Positions 29,679 to 39,278 of a stretch of 64,000 nt of DNA are shown piece after piece. The DNA lies in the NCBI RefSeq assembly GCF_030653815.1, contig NZ_JAURYQ010000019.1, forward strand, positions 1 to 64,000. Reading direction: 5' to 3'. Each line of letters starts with the position of its first letter. Position 1 is the stretch's first letter. The translations under genes were made by a program, and so were the position numbers. A model generated the notes under the pieces. That model did no database searches, had not been told where the DNA came from, and saw only the letters and a list, made by a program, of their open reading frames with translations. The DNA is from Rhodoferax sp. Its GTDB lineage: Bacteria; Pseudomonadota; Gammaproteobacteria; Burkholderiales; Burkholderiaceae_C.

Positions 29679-30671
29679 ATGGAACAGTCATTGGTCAAGT
29701 TTTACCAAACCGGCACCTTCACCGTCGGCAACCGCTTGCTCGCCCCCGAGCAACGCAGCCTGCAGTCGGGTGCGACGCGCAGCAATTCGCTCAACTCCGG
29801 TCACCGCGCCTGCCAAGGCTGCGGCGAGGCCCTGGGCGCACGTTATGCCATTGATGCCGCCATGGCGGCCACCAACGGCCAGTTGATCGCCGCCAATGCC
29901 ACCGGTTGCCTGGAGGTGTTTTCCACGCCATACCCCGAAACCTCGTGGCAAATACCCTGGATCCACTCGCTGTTCGGCAACACCGCCGCCGTGGCCACCG
30001 GCATTGCGGCCGCCATGAAAGCCAAGGGCCGGACCGACGTGCGGGTGGTGGCGCAAGGCGGCGACGGTGGCACCACCGACATCGGCTTTGGCTGCTTGAG
30101 CGGCATGTTCGAGCGCAACGACGACGTGCTCTACATCTGCTATGACAACGAGGCCTACATGAACACCGGCGTGCAACGCTCCAGCGCCACGCCGCCGGCG
30201 GCACGCACGGCCACCACCATGGCCGTGGGGGAGCATCCAGGGAATGAATTTGGCCAGGGCAAAAATGTCCCGCAGATCGCCATGGCGCACGAGATCCCCT
30301 ATGTGGCCACCGCCACCGTGGCTGATTTGCACGACCTGGAATACAAGGTGACCAAGGCCATGTCGATGCGCGGCGCGCGTTACATCCACATCTTTGTGCC
30401 TTGCCCGCTGGGTTGGGGTGCGGCCTCGCATGACACCATCAAGTTGTCGCGTCTGGCCGTGGAGAGTGGTGTTTTTCCGGTGTTCGAGGCTGAGCGCGGC
30501 GAGGTCACCGGCGTGCTCAAAATCCGCCGCCAGGTGCCGGTGGAAGACTACCTGAAGCCGCAAAAGCGCTTTGCGCATTTGTTTGGCAAAAAGCCCGATG
30601 TGGCCACGCTGGCGCGCTTGCAGGCGCGCGCCGATCGCAACATCCGCCGTTTTGGCCTGTTAGGGGAATGA
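29679..30671 (+). CDS. porB: 2-oxoacid:acceptor oxidoreductase beta subunit
   Basis: TPP-binding beta subunit of 330 residues. ACQGCGEALGARYAID and ATGCLEVFSTPYPETSW provide cysteine ligands for a 4Fe-4S cluster, and GGDGGTTDIGFGCLSG...YDNEAYMNTG is the TPP/Mg motif. AAGGATCATCATG gives the start. Together with porG and porA it forms the catalytic core. Confidence 0.93.
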   Translation: MEQSLVKFYQTGTFTVGNRLLAPEQRSLQSGATRSNSLNSGHRACQGCGEALGARYAIDAAMAATNGQLIAANATGCLEVFSTPYPETSWQIPWIHSLFGNTAAVATGIAAAMKAKGRTDVRVVAQGGDGGTTDIGFGCLSGMFERNDDVLYICYDNEAYMNTGVQRSSATPPAARTATTMAVGEHPGNEFGQGKNVPQIAMAHEIPYVATATVADLHDLEYKVTKAMSMRGARYIHIFVPCPLGWGAASHDTIKLSRLAVESGVFPVFEAERGEVTGVLKIRRQVPVEDYLKPQKRFAHLFGKKPDVATLARLQARADRNIRRFGLLGE

Positions 30672-30673
30672 CC

Positions 30674-32299
30674 ATGCAAAAACCTTTTGCCATCACACTC
30701 GATGTCGGCAGCTCGCTGGCCAACCATACCGGCTCCTGGCGCAACGAGCGCCCGGTGTATCTGAGCCGCAAACCCCCGTGCAACCACCAGTGCCCCGCCG
30801 GTGAAAACATCCAGGGCTGGCTGTTTCATGCCGAATCGGGCAACTACCAGGAAGCCTGGCGCACACTGGTCGAAGACAACCCGTTTCCCGCCATCATGGG
30901 TCGCGTCTGTTACCACACCTGCGAGGGTGCCTGTAACCGGGCACAGCTCGATTCGGCTGTGGGCATCAATTCAGTGGAACACTTTTTGGGTGATGAAGCC
31001 ATCAAACAAGGCTGGCAGTTTCCCAAACCTGCCGCCAGTTCGGGTAAAAAAGTCATGGTGGTCGGCGCCGGACCTTCGGGCCTGTCGGCGGCTTACCAGT
31101 TGGCGCGGCTGGGCCATGCGGTCACCGTGATCGAGGCCGGGCCATTGCCGGGCGGCATGATGCGCTTTGGCATTCCGCAATACCGCCTGCCGCGCCAGGT
31201 ACTTGACGCCGAGGTGCAGCGCATTGTTGATTTGGGTGTGCGCATTGAGTACAACACCAAGGTGGCCAACGTGCTGGAGGCCAAAGAGTCTGGCGGCTTT
31301 GATGCCGTGTTTCTGGCCGTGGGTGCGCACATTGCCAAACGGGCCTACATTCCGGCTGGTGATTCCGCCAAGGTGCTGGATGCGGTGTCGGTGCTGCGTT
31401 CCATGGAAGGTGAAGACAAACCCTTGCTGGGTCGGCGCGTGGTGGTGTATGGCGGCGGCAACACGGCCATTGACGTGGCGCGCACTGCCAAGCGGCTGGG
31501 CGCGACCGAGTCCATCATTGTCTACCGGCGCAACCGCGACAAGATGCCTGCGCATGATTTCGAGGTCGAAGAAGCGCTGCAAGAGGGCGTCATGATCAAA
31601 TGGCTGTCCACCATCAAGCAAGCCGGTGAGTCGTCCATCACGGTCGAAAAAATGGCGCTGGACGACAAAGGTTTTCCGCAGCCGACCGGCGAGTTCGAAA
31701 CGCTGGAAGCCGACTCGGTGGTGCTGGCGCTGGGCCAGGATGTGGATCTGTCACTGATCGATGGCGTGCCGGGCATGGCGGTGCAAGACGGGGTGGTGCA
31801 GGTGAATGCGCAGATGATGACGGGTCACGACGGTATTTTTGCCGGTGGCGACATGGTGCCTGCCGACCGCAACGCGACCGTGGCCATCGGGCACGGCAAG
31901 AAGGCCGCGCGCAACATTGATGCCTGGTTGCGCGGCACGGCTTATGTGCCGGTGCCCAAAACCGAAGTGGCCAGCTTCGATTTGCTCAACACCTGGTACT
32001 ACAGCGATGCGCCCAAAACCATGCGACCGATGCTGGACATCATCCGCCGTCAGTCCACCTTTGAAGAAGTGCAGGGCGGTCTGGATGAAGGCAACGCGCT
32101 GTTTGAAGCGCGGCGCTGTCTGTCGTGTGGCAACTGTTTTGAATGTGACAACTGCTACGGTGTGTGTCCCGACAACGCGGTCATCAAGCTCGGCCCCGGC
32201 AAAGGCTTCGAGTTCAACTACGACTACTGCAAAGGCTGCGGCATTTGCGTCGCGGAATGTCCCTGTGGCTCGATCAAGATGGTGCCCGAAGACATTTGA
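30674..32299 (+). CDS. NAD(P)H oxidoreductase fused to 2x[4Fe-4S] ferredoxin domain
   Basis: A 541-residue GltD-like flavoprotein: N-terminal Cys-rich domain (PPCNHQCPAGENIQGW, CYHTCEGACNR), FAD motif VVGAGPSGLSAAYQLA, NAD(P) motif VVVYGGGNTAIDVA, and GIFAGGDMVP. The C-terminus adds two 4Fe-4S motifs, CLSCGNCFECDNC and CKGCGICVAECPCG, resembling the PorD delta subunit. It probably links the 2-oxoacid reaction to NAD(P). The ATG at 30674 is preferred because AGGGGA lies at a proper distance; an ATG at 30668 overlaps porB's stop. Confidence 0.88.
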   Translation: MQKPFAITLDVGSSLANHTGSWRNERPVYLSRKPPCNHQCPAGENIQGWLFHAESGNYQEAWRTLVEDNPFPAIMGRVCYHTCEGACNRAQLDSAVGINSVEHFLGDEAIKQGWQFPKPAASSGKKVMVVGAGPSGLSAAYQLARLGHAVTVIEAGPLPGGMMRFGIPQYRLPRQVLDAEVQRIVDLGVRIEYNTKVANVLEAKESGGFDAVFLAVGAHIAKRAYIPAGDSAKVLDAVSVLRSMEGEDKPLLGRRVVVYGGGNTAIDVARTAKRLGATESIIVYRRNRDKMPAHDFEVEEALQEGVMIKWLSTIKQAGESSITVEKMALDDKGFPQPTGEFETLEADSVVLALGQDVDLSLIDGVPGMAVQDGVVQVNAQMMTGHDGIFAGGDMVPADRNATVAIGHGKKAARNIDAWLRGTAYVPVPKTEVASFDLLNTWYYSDAPKTMRPMLDIIRRQSTFEEVQGGLDEGNALFEARRCLSCGNCFECDNCYGVCPDNAVIKLGPGKGFEFNYDYCKGCGICVAECPCGSIKMVPEDI

Positions 32300-32380
32300 T
32301 TGATTTCATGCGTTTTATCAGGCCGTGCTCAACGATCTGGTTCAAAATGCGCTGGTAACTTTTCTTCTAAGGAGCAAGTC

Positions 32381-32824
32381 ATGTTTAAGCATATTCTGGT
32401 CCCGGTTGACGGTTCAGAGACGGCACAAATGGCGGTTGGCAAGGCGACTGCACTGGCCAAGGCATTTGGCAGCCAGGTCACGGTGATCTATGTGATTGAC
32501 CCGTATCCGTTTACTGGCGTGGGCACCGACTTTGCCTATGGTCAGGCCGAGTACTTGAGCGCCGCCACGGCCGAGGCCAATGAATCGGTCAAATTGGCCA
32601 AGCAGTCTTTTGCCGATGCCGGTTTGAACGTCGACACCTCGGTGGTCGAGGCCCACACCGCGTGGCGCGGCATTGTCGAGGCGGGTGAGTCATTGCAGGC
32701 CGACCTGATCGTGATGGGCTCACACGGCCGCAATGCGCTGGAGAAACTGGTGCTTGGCAGCGTGGCCCAGGCCGTGCTGTCGCACACCAAGCTTCCCGTG
32801 CTGGTGGTGCGCGACGCCAAATAA
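32381..32824 (+). CDS. uspA: Universal stress protein UspA family
   Basis: A 147-residue single-domain Usp with the ATP-binding fingerprint GSHGRNALEKLVLGSVAQAVL (G-2x-G-9x-G-S/T). AAGGAG lies six bases before the ATG. It sits after the POR operon and may be co-transcribed with it. Its stop codon abuts the stop of convergent nrdJ with no intervening base. Confidence 0.9.
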   Translation: MFKHILVPVDGSETAQMAVGKATALAKAFGSQVTVIYVIDPYPFTGVGTDFAYGQAEYLSAATAEANESVKLAKQSFADAGLNVDTSVVEAHTAWRGIVEAGESLQADLIVMGSHGRNALEKLVLGSVAQAVLSHTKLPVLVVRDAK

Positions 32825-35731
32825 TCAGCCGCACTGCCCCACATAGCCACAGGCGGTGCAGAAGTCGCAACCGTCCTTGTGGATCACGGTGGGGTTGCCG
32901 CACTCGGGGCAGGTTTTGCCAGCCATGGTCTTGCTGGCTTCGCGCGCCTCTGGCGTGTCGAGTACGCCCATGTCGCGCAGCGGATAACCCTCTTCATTCA
33001 GGATGCCCAGCATCGCGTAGCGGTGGATGATCAGGCGCGCAATATAGGCCACGGTCGACGGCCAGGTCTGCTGGCGTTTTTCACCGTTGGGCAGGCCCGG
33101 CACAAAGGCCATGAAGTGGCCCAGGGGTTCGGCGTAATTGAGCAGCTTGCGCAGTTTCATGCCGATCCAGGCCGGGTCGATCACCCGCATATCAAGTGAC
33201 AGCAGGCGCGCCAGGCCGTCCATGGCCTTGGGGTAATTGCCGCTGAAGCCCACGGCACAAGGCCGTGTCACCATGTTGCCGTCGGGGCCGGCCAGGTTGA
33301 CCTCCTTGAGGGTCACGGTGAAGTCTTCGCTGGTGGCCGGGTTGTTGACGTCAACGGCCCAGGCCAGGGTGCCGGATGGGCCGGTGATGGGTTCGTTGCG
33401 GCTGAACATGGCATCGATCACCGGGGTGTACACAGGTTTGCTGTCAGCGGGTTTTTTGCTGGACTGCGCAGCGATCTGCTCGCAGCGCCAGCGGATCACC
33501 GCGGCGGTGGCGGCGACCACGCCGGGGAACAGGCGTTTTTCACCGTGGGGCGGGAACGGCATCTCGAAGGCATGCTCTTCACTGACCGTGGCCAGGGCGT
33601 CGAGCTTGAGTTGCAGCCAGGCGGGGTCGTTGGCGCGCAAGTCCATTGACAGCGTCTTGGCCAGGGCGCCCAGGCCGCGCGGCTGCTCGGCACCATTGAC
33701 CCACACTTCGAAAGGCTGCGGTGCGCCACCCTCGACCAGCGAGAGCTCACCGATGAACAGGGCAAAGTCGCCAAACGGATGGTGCACCATGAAGGTCCAG
33801 GCCGGGTTGCCGCCCGGCAGGTCGGGACGGCCAGGCCAGCGCAGGCTTGAGAGCACAGGCGCCGGCAGCCGGTCCAGCAACAAGCGCTGGTTGGCGCCGT
33901 CAATTTGCAGCGGCTTGGCGCCACTGGGCGCAGGGTTGGAGGGCGTCACGCTCAGCACTGAACCCAACACCGAGTTGGGTCGGTAGGTGGCCAGGCCCTT
34001 CAGACCCGATTGCCAGGCTTGGGTGTACAGACCCTGGAAGTCGGCATAAGGGTAGTCGGCTGGCACATTGACAGTTTTGGAAATGGCCGTGTCGATGAAG
34101 GGCGCCACCGCCGCCACCATTTCTTCGTGGGCCTGCGCACTCATCTCCAGCGCGGTGACAAAGGCGTCGGTCAGGGGCGCATCGGCGCCGAACAGGTGGC
34201 GGTACAGGCGCCAGGCGTGGTCTTCTACCGCATATTCCTTGAAGCCGCCGTCGGGCATGCGTTTCTTGCGGTTGTAGGTCCAGCTGAAAGCGGGCTCGAT
34301 GCCATTGCTGGCGTTGTCGGCAAAAGCCAGGCTGATGGTGCCGGTGGGCGCAATCGACAGCAGGTGTGAATTGCGCAGACCGTGCTTGTGAATGCGCTTT
34401 TTCAGGTCGACGGGCAAGCGCGACGCAAAGTTCTGGCCGCTCAGGTAGAGGTCGGCGTTGAACAGCGGAAAGGCACCGCGCTCTTGCGCCAGCTCGTTGG
34501 AAGCCAGGTAGGCGGTGTCGCGCATCAATTCTGAAATTTGCCGTGCCATGTCGCGCGCGGCGGGCGTGTCGTAGCGCAAGTTGAGCATCACCAGCGCATC
34601 GCCCAAGCCGGTATAGCCCAGGCCAACGCGGCGCTTGGAAGCGGCTTCCTGTTGCTGCTGCGGCAGTGGCCAGACGGTCGCGTCAAGCACGTTGTCGAGC
34701 ATGCGCACGGCCACTTTGGCGACTTCGGCGAAGGCCTTGCGGTCAAAACTGGCCGACTCGGTGAACGGCTCCCGGATGAAGCGGGTCAGGTCGATCGAGC
34801 CCAGGCAGCAGCAGCCGTAAGGTGGCAGCGGTTGCTCGGCGCAGGGGTTGGTGCTGGCAATGGTTTCGCAATACGACAGGTTGTTGTCGCGGTTCATCTG
34901 GTCCAGAAACAACACGCCGGGCTCGGCGTGGTCGTAGGTGGAGCGCATGATCTGGTCCCACAGCACGCGCGCCTTGAGCTTGCGGTAGACCCAGACCCCT
35001 TTGTCCTCGTCGTGGTAGGCCCCGGCTTCTTTTTGTGGGACGCCGGGCTCGGCCTTGTGCACCAGGCAAAAGTCACCATCGGCTTGCACCGCGTTCATGA
35101 ATTCATCAGACACACCGACCGAGATGTTGAAGTTCTTCAGGTCGCCTTGGTCCTTGGCGTGGATGAACTCCTCGATGTCGGGGTGGTCGCAGCGCAGCAC
35201 GCCCATTTGGGCACCGCGCCGGGCGCCAGCCGACTCGACTGTTTCACAGGACCGGTCAAACACGCGCATGTAGCTCACGGGTCCGGAGGCGCTGCTTTGG
35301 GTGCTGCCAACCCAGGCGCCACGTGGACGGATACGGGAAAAGTCGTAACCCACACCGCCACCACGACGCATGGTTTCCGCGGCCTCGGTCAGTGCTGTGT
35401 AGATGCCGGGGTGACCGTCTTCAACGTGGGCAATCGAGTCGCCCACGGGTTGCACAAAACAGTTGATGAGAGTGGCTGCCAGGTCAGTGCCGGCCGCCGA
35501 CTGGATGCGCCCGGCCGGTAAAAAGCCGGCTTCCAGCGTGTCAAGGAAGCGGGCCTCCCAGTGGGCTTGCTGTTCGGGTGCTTCGACCTTGGCCAGCGCG
35601 CGCGCCACACGCTGGTTGACGTCGGCTATGCTTTTTTCAGTGCCTTTGCTGTATTTCTCGATCAACACTTCGATGCTGATGGGCTGAACCTGCAAGGCGG
35701 TCAAATTGGGGGTGGTGGTGTGTTGTGTCAT
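32825..35731 (-). CDS. nrdJ: Adenosylcobalamin-dependent ribonucleotide reductase (class II)
   Basis: Reduces ribonucleotides using an adenosylcobalamin radical and so works with or without oxygen. 968 residues: catalytic barrel with active-site [12 protein letters not shown] and loop [14 protein letters not shown], two tandem TSCPD-like domains (about residues 640-740 and 800-890), and a C-terminal zinc-type CPECGN...CDFCTACG that can re-reduce the active site. MTQHTTTPN with AGGAAAG upstream is the chosen start. It needs vitamin B12; no B12 riboswitch was recognised, but NrdR boxes lie upstream. Confidence 0.92.
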   Translation of the reverse strand: MTQHTTTPNLTALQVQPISIEVLIEKYSKGTEKSIADVNQRVARALAKVEAPEQQAHWEARFLDTLEAGFLPAGRIQSAAGTDLAATLINCFVQPVGDSIAHVEDGHPGIYTALTEAAETMRRGGGVGYDFSRIRPRGAWVGSTQSSASGPVSYMRVFDRSCETVESAGARRGAQMGVLRCDHPDIEEFIHAKDQGDLKNFNISVGVSDEFMNAVQADGDFCLVHKAEPGVPQKEAGAYHDEDKGVWVYRKLKARVLWDQIMRSTYDHAEPGVLFLDQMNRDNNLSYCETIASTNPCAEQPLPPYGCCCLGSIDLTRFIREPFTESASFDRKAFAEVAKVAVRMLDNVLDATVWPLPQQQQEAASKRRVGLGYTGLGDALVMLNLRYDTPAARDMARQISELMRDTAYLASNELAQERGAFPLFNADLYLSGQNFASRLPVDLKKRIHKHGLRNSHLLSIAPTGTISLAFADNASNGIEPAFSWTYNRKKRMPDGGFKEYAVEDHAWRLYRHLFGADAPLTDAFVTALEMSAQAHEEMVAAVAPFIDTAISKTVNVPADYPYADFQGLYTQAWQSGLKGLATYRPNSVLGSVLSVTPSNPAPSGAKPLQIDGANQRLLLDRLPAPVLSSLRWPGRPDLPGGNPAWTFMVHHPFGDFALFIGELSLVEGGAPQPFEVWVNGAEQPRGLGALAKTLSMDLRANDPAWLQLKLDALATVSEEHAFEMPFPPHGEKRLFPGVVAATAAVIRWRCEQIAAQSSKKPADSKPVYTPVIDAMFSRNEPITGPSGTLAWAVDVNNPATSEDFTVTLKEVNLAGPDGNMVTRPCAVGFSGNYPKAMDGLARLLSLDMRVIDPAWIGMKLRKLLNYAEPLGHFMAFVPGLPNGEKRQQTWPSTVAYIARLIIHRYAMLGILNEEGYPLRDMGVLDTPEAREASKTMAGKTCPECGNPTVIHKDGCDFCTACGYVGQCG

Positions 35732-35828
35732 GCTTTCTTTCCTGAAAAACGAGTCGCCATGGTATTCGGCTGAAGCCCCAGTTTCGTTGATCCAGAACAA
35801 AAATGGCGGCCTAAATAAAAATAAATAA

Positions 35829-35875
35829 ACGCTATACCTAGTGTATGTACTTATATTATTGCCCAGATATAGTGT
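35829..35875 (-). promoter_or_regulatory. Paired NrdR boxes upstream of nrdJ
   Basis: Two 16-bp elements, 35829-35844 and 35860-35875, resemble ACACWATATSTWGTGT, read on the minus strand as ACACTAGGTATAGCGT and ACACTATATCTGGGCA. They start 31 bp apart, three helical turns, the spacing known for NrdR. Confidence 0.72.
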
Positions 35876-35990
35876 ATTTGCCGGTCAGCTGTGATGTCAA
35901 TACAGTGAGCCCGAATGATGAAAGACAGGCGTCACTGTGAGCCTGCTGTAGCCGGTCAGTTACCGCGTACAGACGGCGCGCAGCCTCCTG

Positions 35991-36017
35991 GTGGGAGCGG
36001 CGCCCTCGCCGCGATGC
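35991..36017 (+). repeat. REP-like hairpin
   Basis: GTGGGAGCGGCG-CCCT-CGCCGCGATG has the pattern of a Pseudomonas/Xanthomonas-type REP. It lies in the 313-bp spacer between nasA and nrdJ, which otherwise holds the NrdR boxes and no gene. Confidence 0.6.
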
Positions 36018-36044
36018 TGTCAACCTGGGCAAGAGCTTCGAACT

Positions 36045-38861
36045 TCAGGCATGTTTTGCAATCATGCGCTGTAGTTGCGGTAGGCAGGAACCGCAGTTGG
36101 TGCCGCATTTCAGGCTGGCCTGCAGTGATGCCAAACGCTGCACTGGCGCTGCGGCACTTTGTGCCAGATGTTCGGCAATGGCAAGATCGGTCACGTTGAA
36201 GCAGGCGCACACCTGCTGCCCACGCGACACCACGGGCACCGGCGGCGTGGCACCTGGAATCAGCAGTGCCCGGCCATAGGAATGGGCGGGCAGGGCATCC
36301 TTGAGCAAAGTGGTGATCCAGTGCTGGGCGCGGGTGTCGCCGGCCAGCATGAAACCTTCCAGCACGGTTTGGGTGTCGGTCTCGACCAGTCGGGCCACCC
36401 GCTGCTGGCCGCGCTTGGGGTCGGAGTAGCGCAGTGCATCCGGACCCTGGAGCTGCAAGAGTTGTTCAATCTGCTCCAGCAGGCCCTGCGCCGGTGCGGC
36501 ATGGCGTGCGGCGCGAAACAGCAGGCCGCTACGCTCACCCTGGCTGCTGTTGGCCGCGCTGGCAAACGGGACACAGGTGGCAAAGTCAAATTGCGCCATC
36601 AGTTTTTGCAGTGCACGCCGGGCGGCGATTCCTTGCGAATCCGGCAGCCAGGCCACGGCCAGAAGCTGCCAGGGCAGTTCGGCTTTGAGGATTTTGACGG
36701 GCGTATGTTTGAACTCGGGTTGTTTTGAATCCGGGCAAAAAACACCGCTGGTCAGCGCATTGACCCCGGCCAGGCGTTCACCCTGGGCGCTTTGGCCGCT
36801 CAGGAATTCCTCGCCCCAGTGCATGGCTATGAAGGCCTGATTCAAGCCGATCTCGTGGCTGGCCTGGGCCGGCACCAGCACCGAGCCGCGCACGCTGGTG
36901 AGGTGGACCAGGTCGCCGTCCTCGAGCTGGCGCTGCGCCATGTCTTGCGGGTGCAATTGCACACAGGGTTCGCTGACATGACCAAACAGCTGGCCCAGCG
37001 TCCCGGTGCGGCTCATGCCGTGCCACTGGTCGCGCAGGCGGCCGGTGGTAAGCGCAAACGGGTAACGCGCACTGCGCGGTTCGGCAACCGGCTGGTAAGC
37101 CACGCTGATGAAACGCGCCTTGCCGTCAGCGGTTGGGAAAATACCGTCCTCATAAAGCCGTGCCCGGCCCTGGGTTTGGCCTTGTGGCATGGGCCATTGT
37201 TGGGGTGACTCTTCCAGCAGGGCGTAACGCATGCCCGTGATGTCGAGGTCTCGGCCACGCGTGGATTCGCGATGCTCCAGCCAAATCGCTTCCGGCGTGC
37301 TGTAGGGGAAGAGGGGGGTCAAGCCCGCCTGGGTCAGTGTGCGCTGCGGCTTCAGCAACACTTCGAGGCGCTGGGCAAAGTCGGTGGCAATGTGCCAGTC
37401 GTGGCGCGACTCACCGGCGGCTGGCACCGCAGCGCGGACGCGGCTGATGCAGCGCTCGCTGTTGGTGACCGTGCCTTCTTTTTCACCCCAGGTGCTGGCT
37501 GGCAGCAGCAGGTCGGCATAGGTGCAGGTGGCGGTGCTGGCGTAGGCTTCCTGCACCACCACAAACTCGGAGCGCGCCAAAGCCCGGCGCACCAGGGTCT
37601 GGTTGGGCATGGACTGTGCCGGGTTGGTGCAGGCAATCCACAAGGCCTTGATCTCGCCGTCAGCGGCGGCCTGGAACATTTCCACCGCCGTTTTTCCGGG
37701 CTGCCCGGGGACACTTGGCACACCCCATAGCGCGGCAATTTCAGCGCGATCGTCGGCATTATTCAGGTCACGGTGGCCACTGAGCAGGTTTGCCATGCCG
37801 CCCACTTCACGCCCGCCCATGGCGTTGGGCTGGCCAGTGAGTGAAAACGGTCCGGCACCCGCTTTGCCGATTTGCCCAGTGGCCAGATGCAGGTTGATGA
37901 GCGAGGTGTTTTTGGCGGTGCCGCTGCTGGACTGGTTCAAGCCCTGGCAGTACAGACTCAGCGTCGGTGTGCGGGCCTGACCGCTGGCCGAAATGCCGGC
38001 AAACAGGCGGGTGGCTTCAAGCAGCGCCGCCTGGCTGATGCCGCAGGTGCGCGCCACCAGCTCTGGGGTGCAGTCGCGCACCAAGGCTTTGAGCGCATCA
38101 AAACCGTTGGTATGGGCGGCCATGTACGCGGCATCAAGCCAGCCCTCCCACAGCATCAGGTGCAGCATGCCGTGGTGCAGCATGACATCGGTGCCGGGCT
38201 GAATTTGCAGGAACAGGTCCGCCATGTCCGCGGTGTCGGTGCGACGCGGGTCGACCACCACGATCTTCAGGGTCGGATTGGCGCGGCGGGCGTCTTCGAT
38301 GCGCCTGAACAGAATCGGGTGGGCGTAAGCGGTGTTGCTGCCGGTGATGAACAGGGTGCCAGCGTGCTGGACGTCGTCATAACACGCGGGTGGTGCGTCC
38401 ATGCCCAGGCTTTGCTTGTAGCCCGCCACGGCGCTGCTCATGCACAGGCGCGAATTGCTGTCGATGTTGTTGCTGCCGATCAGGCCCTTGGCGAGCTTGT
38501 TGAAGACGTAATAGTCCTCGGTCAGCAGTTGGCCCGAGATGTAAAAGCCCACGGCGTCGGGGCCGTGTTGTTGGATGATGCCGGCAAAACGGCTGGCTGC
38601 CTGGTCAAGCGCGCTGTCCCAACTGATGCGTTGCGCCGGCGCGCCGCGCTGGCTGCGCTGCATCGGGGAAAGCAATCTTGCCTGGGCCGTGATGTCGGCT
38701 GTGGCCGTGAGGTGCAGGCTGGACCCCTTGGTGCACAGGCGCCCGAAGTTGGCCGGATGGTCCTGGTCGCCACGCACGCCGGTGATCTGGTTGCCGCGGG
38801 ACTCAATGATCACGCCGCAACCGACGCCGCAATACGGACAGGTGGACCGGGTGTCTGTCAT
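36045..38861 (-). CDS. nasA: Assimilatory nitrate reductase catalytic subunit
   Basis: Cytoplasmic Mo-bis-MGD enzyme reducing nitrate to nitrite for assimilation. 938 residues: N-terminal 4Fe-4S CPYCGVGCGVIIE...CTKG, molybdopterin domains (LCMSSAVAGYK, WEGWLDAAYM), molydopterin-binding C-terminal domain, and a BFD-like [2Fe-2S] domain at the end (CACFNV...CGTNCGSCLPQL, about residues 885-930) that may take electrons directly from a reductase. Last gene of the nrtABD-nirBD-nasA operon. Confidence 0.94.
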   Translation of the reverse strand: MTDTRSTCPYCGVGCGVIIESRGNQITGVRGDQDHPANFGRLCTKGSSLHLTATADITAQARLLSPMQRSQRGAPAQRISWDSALDQAASRFAGIIQQHGPDAVGFYISGQLLTEDYYVFNKLAKGLIGSNNIDSNSRLCMSSAVAGYKQSLGMDAPPACYDDVQHAGTLFITGSNTAYAHPILFRRIEDARRANPTLKIVVVDPRRTDTADMADLFLQIQPGTDVMLHHGMLHLMLWEGWLDAAYMAAHTNGFDALKALVRDCTPELVARTCGISQAALLEATRLFAGISASGQARTPTLSLYCQGLNQSSSGTAKNTSLINLHLATGQIGKAGAGPFSLTGQPNAMGGREVGGMANLLSGHRDLNNADDRAEIAALWGVPSVPGQPGKTAVEMFQAAADGEIKALWIACTNPAQSMPNQTLVRRALARSEFVVVQEAYASTATCTYADLLLPASTWGEKEGTVTNSERCISRVRAAVPAAGESRHDWHIATDFAQRLEVLLKPQRTLTQAGLTPLFPYSTPEAIWLEHRESTRGRDLDITGMRYALLEESPQQWPMPQGQTQGRARLYEDGIFPTADGKARFISVAYQPVAEPRSARYPFALTTGRLRDQWHGMSRTGTLGQLFGHVSEPCVQLHPQDMAQRQLEDGDLVHLTSVRGSVLVPAQASHEIGLNQAFIAMHWGEEFLSGQSAQGERLAGVNALTSGVFCPDSKQPEFKHTPVKILKAELPWQLLAVAWLPDSQGIAARRALQKLMAQFDFATCVPFASAANSSQGERSGLLFRAARHAAPAQGLLEQIEQLLQLQGPDALRYSDPKRGQQRVARLVETDTQTVLEGFMLAGDTRAQHWITTLLKDALPAHSYGRALLIPGATPPVPVVSRGQQVCACFNVTDLAIAEHLAQSAAAPVQRLASLQASLKCGTNCGSCLPQLQRMIAKHA

Positions 38862-38883
38862 GGCAGCCCTTTGGCGGTGGGTG

Positions 38884-39267
38884 TCAGGCGCAAGCCGTGC
38901 GGCGCGACGGGCCTGCCATCGGGCGCGTCAGGTCGGTGGCATGACCTGTTAATTCAGCAGTTTTCAGGAACACCTGCCCATCTGTGCATTTGACCTCGAA
39001 GCGCGGCGTGCAGCCTTCATCGGGCGCGGCCGCCTGACCGGTGCACAGACCAATCGTCCAGTTGTGCAGGGGGCAGGCCACGCTGGTGCCAAACACAATG
39101 CCCTGGCTCAGCGGCCCACCCTTGTGGGGGCAACGGTCGAGCAGGGCAAACACCCCGTTTTGGTCGTTGCGAAATACTGCCACGTCCAGGCCCTGGGGGC
39201 GAGCCACGCGCCGCGAGCCCAGCACCGGAATGTCGTCGATGCGGCAGATGGGGGTCCATTCATTCAT
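38884..39267 (-). CDS. nirD: Nitrite reductase (NADH) small subunit
   Basis: A 127-residue Rieske-like NirD. CPHKGGPLSQG and CPLHNW supply the [2Fe-2S] Cys/His ligands. It is 11 bp after nirB. A short tail of about 20 residues beyond the domain (TRPMAGPSRRTACA) is low in conservation. Confidence 0.93.
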   Translation of the reverse strand: MNEWTPICRIDDIPVLGSRRVARPQGLDVAVFRNDQNGVFALLDRCPHKGGPLSQGIVFGTSVACPLHNWTIGLCTGQAAAPDEGCTPRFEVKCTDGQVFLKTAELTGHATDLTRPMAGPSRRTACA

Positions 39268-39278
39268 GTTGGTTTTCC

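Noticed and set aside
35732-36044. Cobalamin riboswitch upstream of nrdJ
   Set aside because: The region is AT-rich with NrdR boxes and a REP. No B12-box or extended conserved fold was seen.
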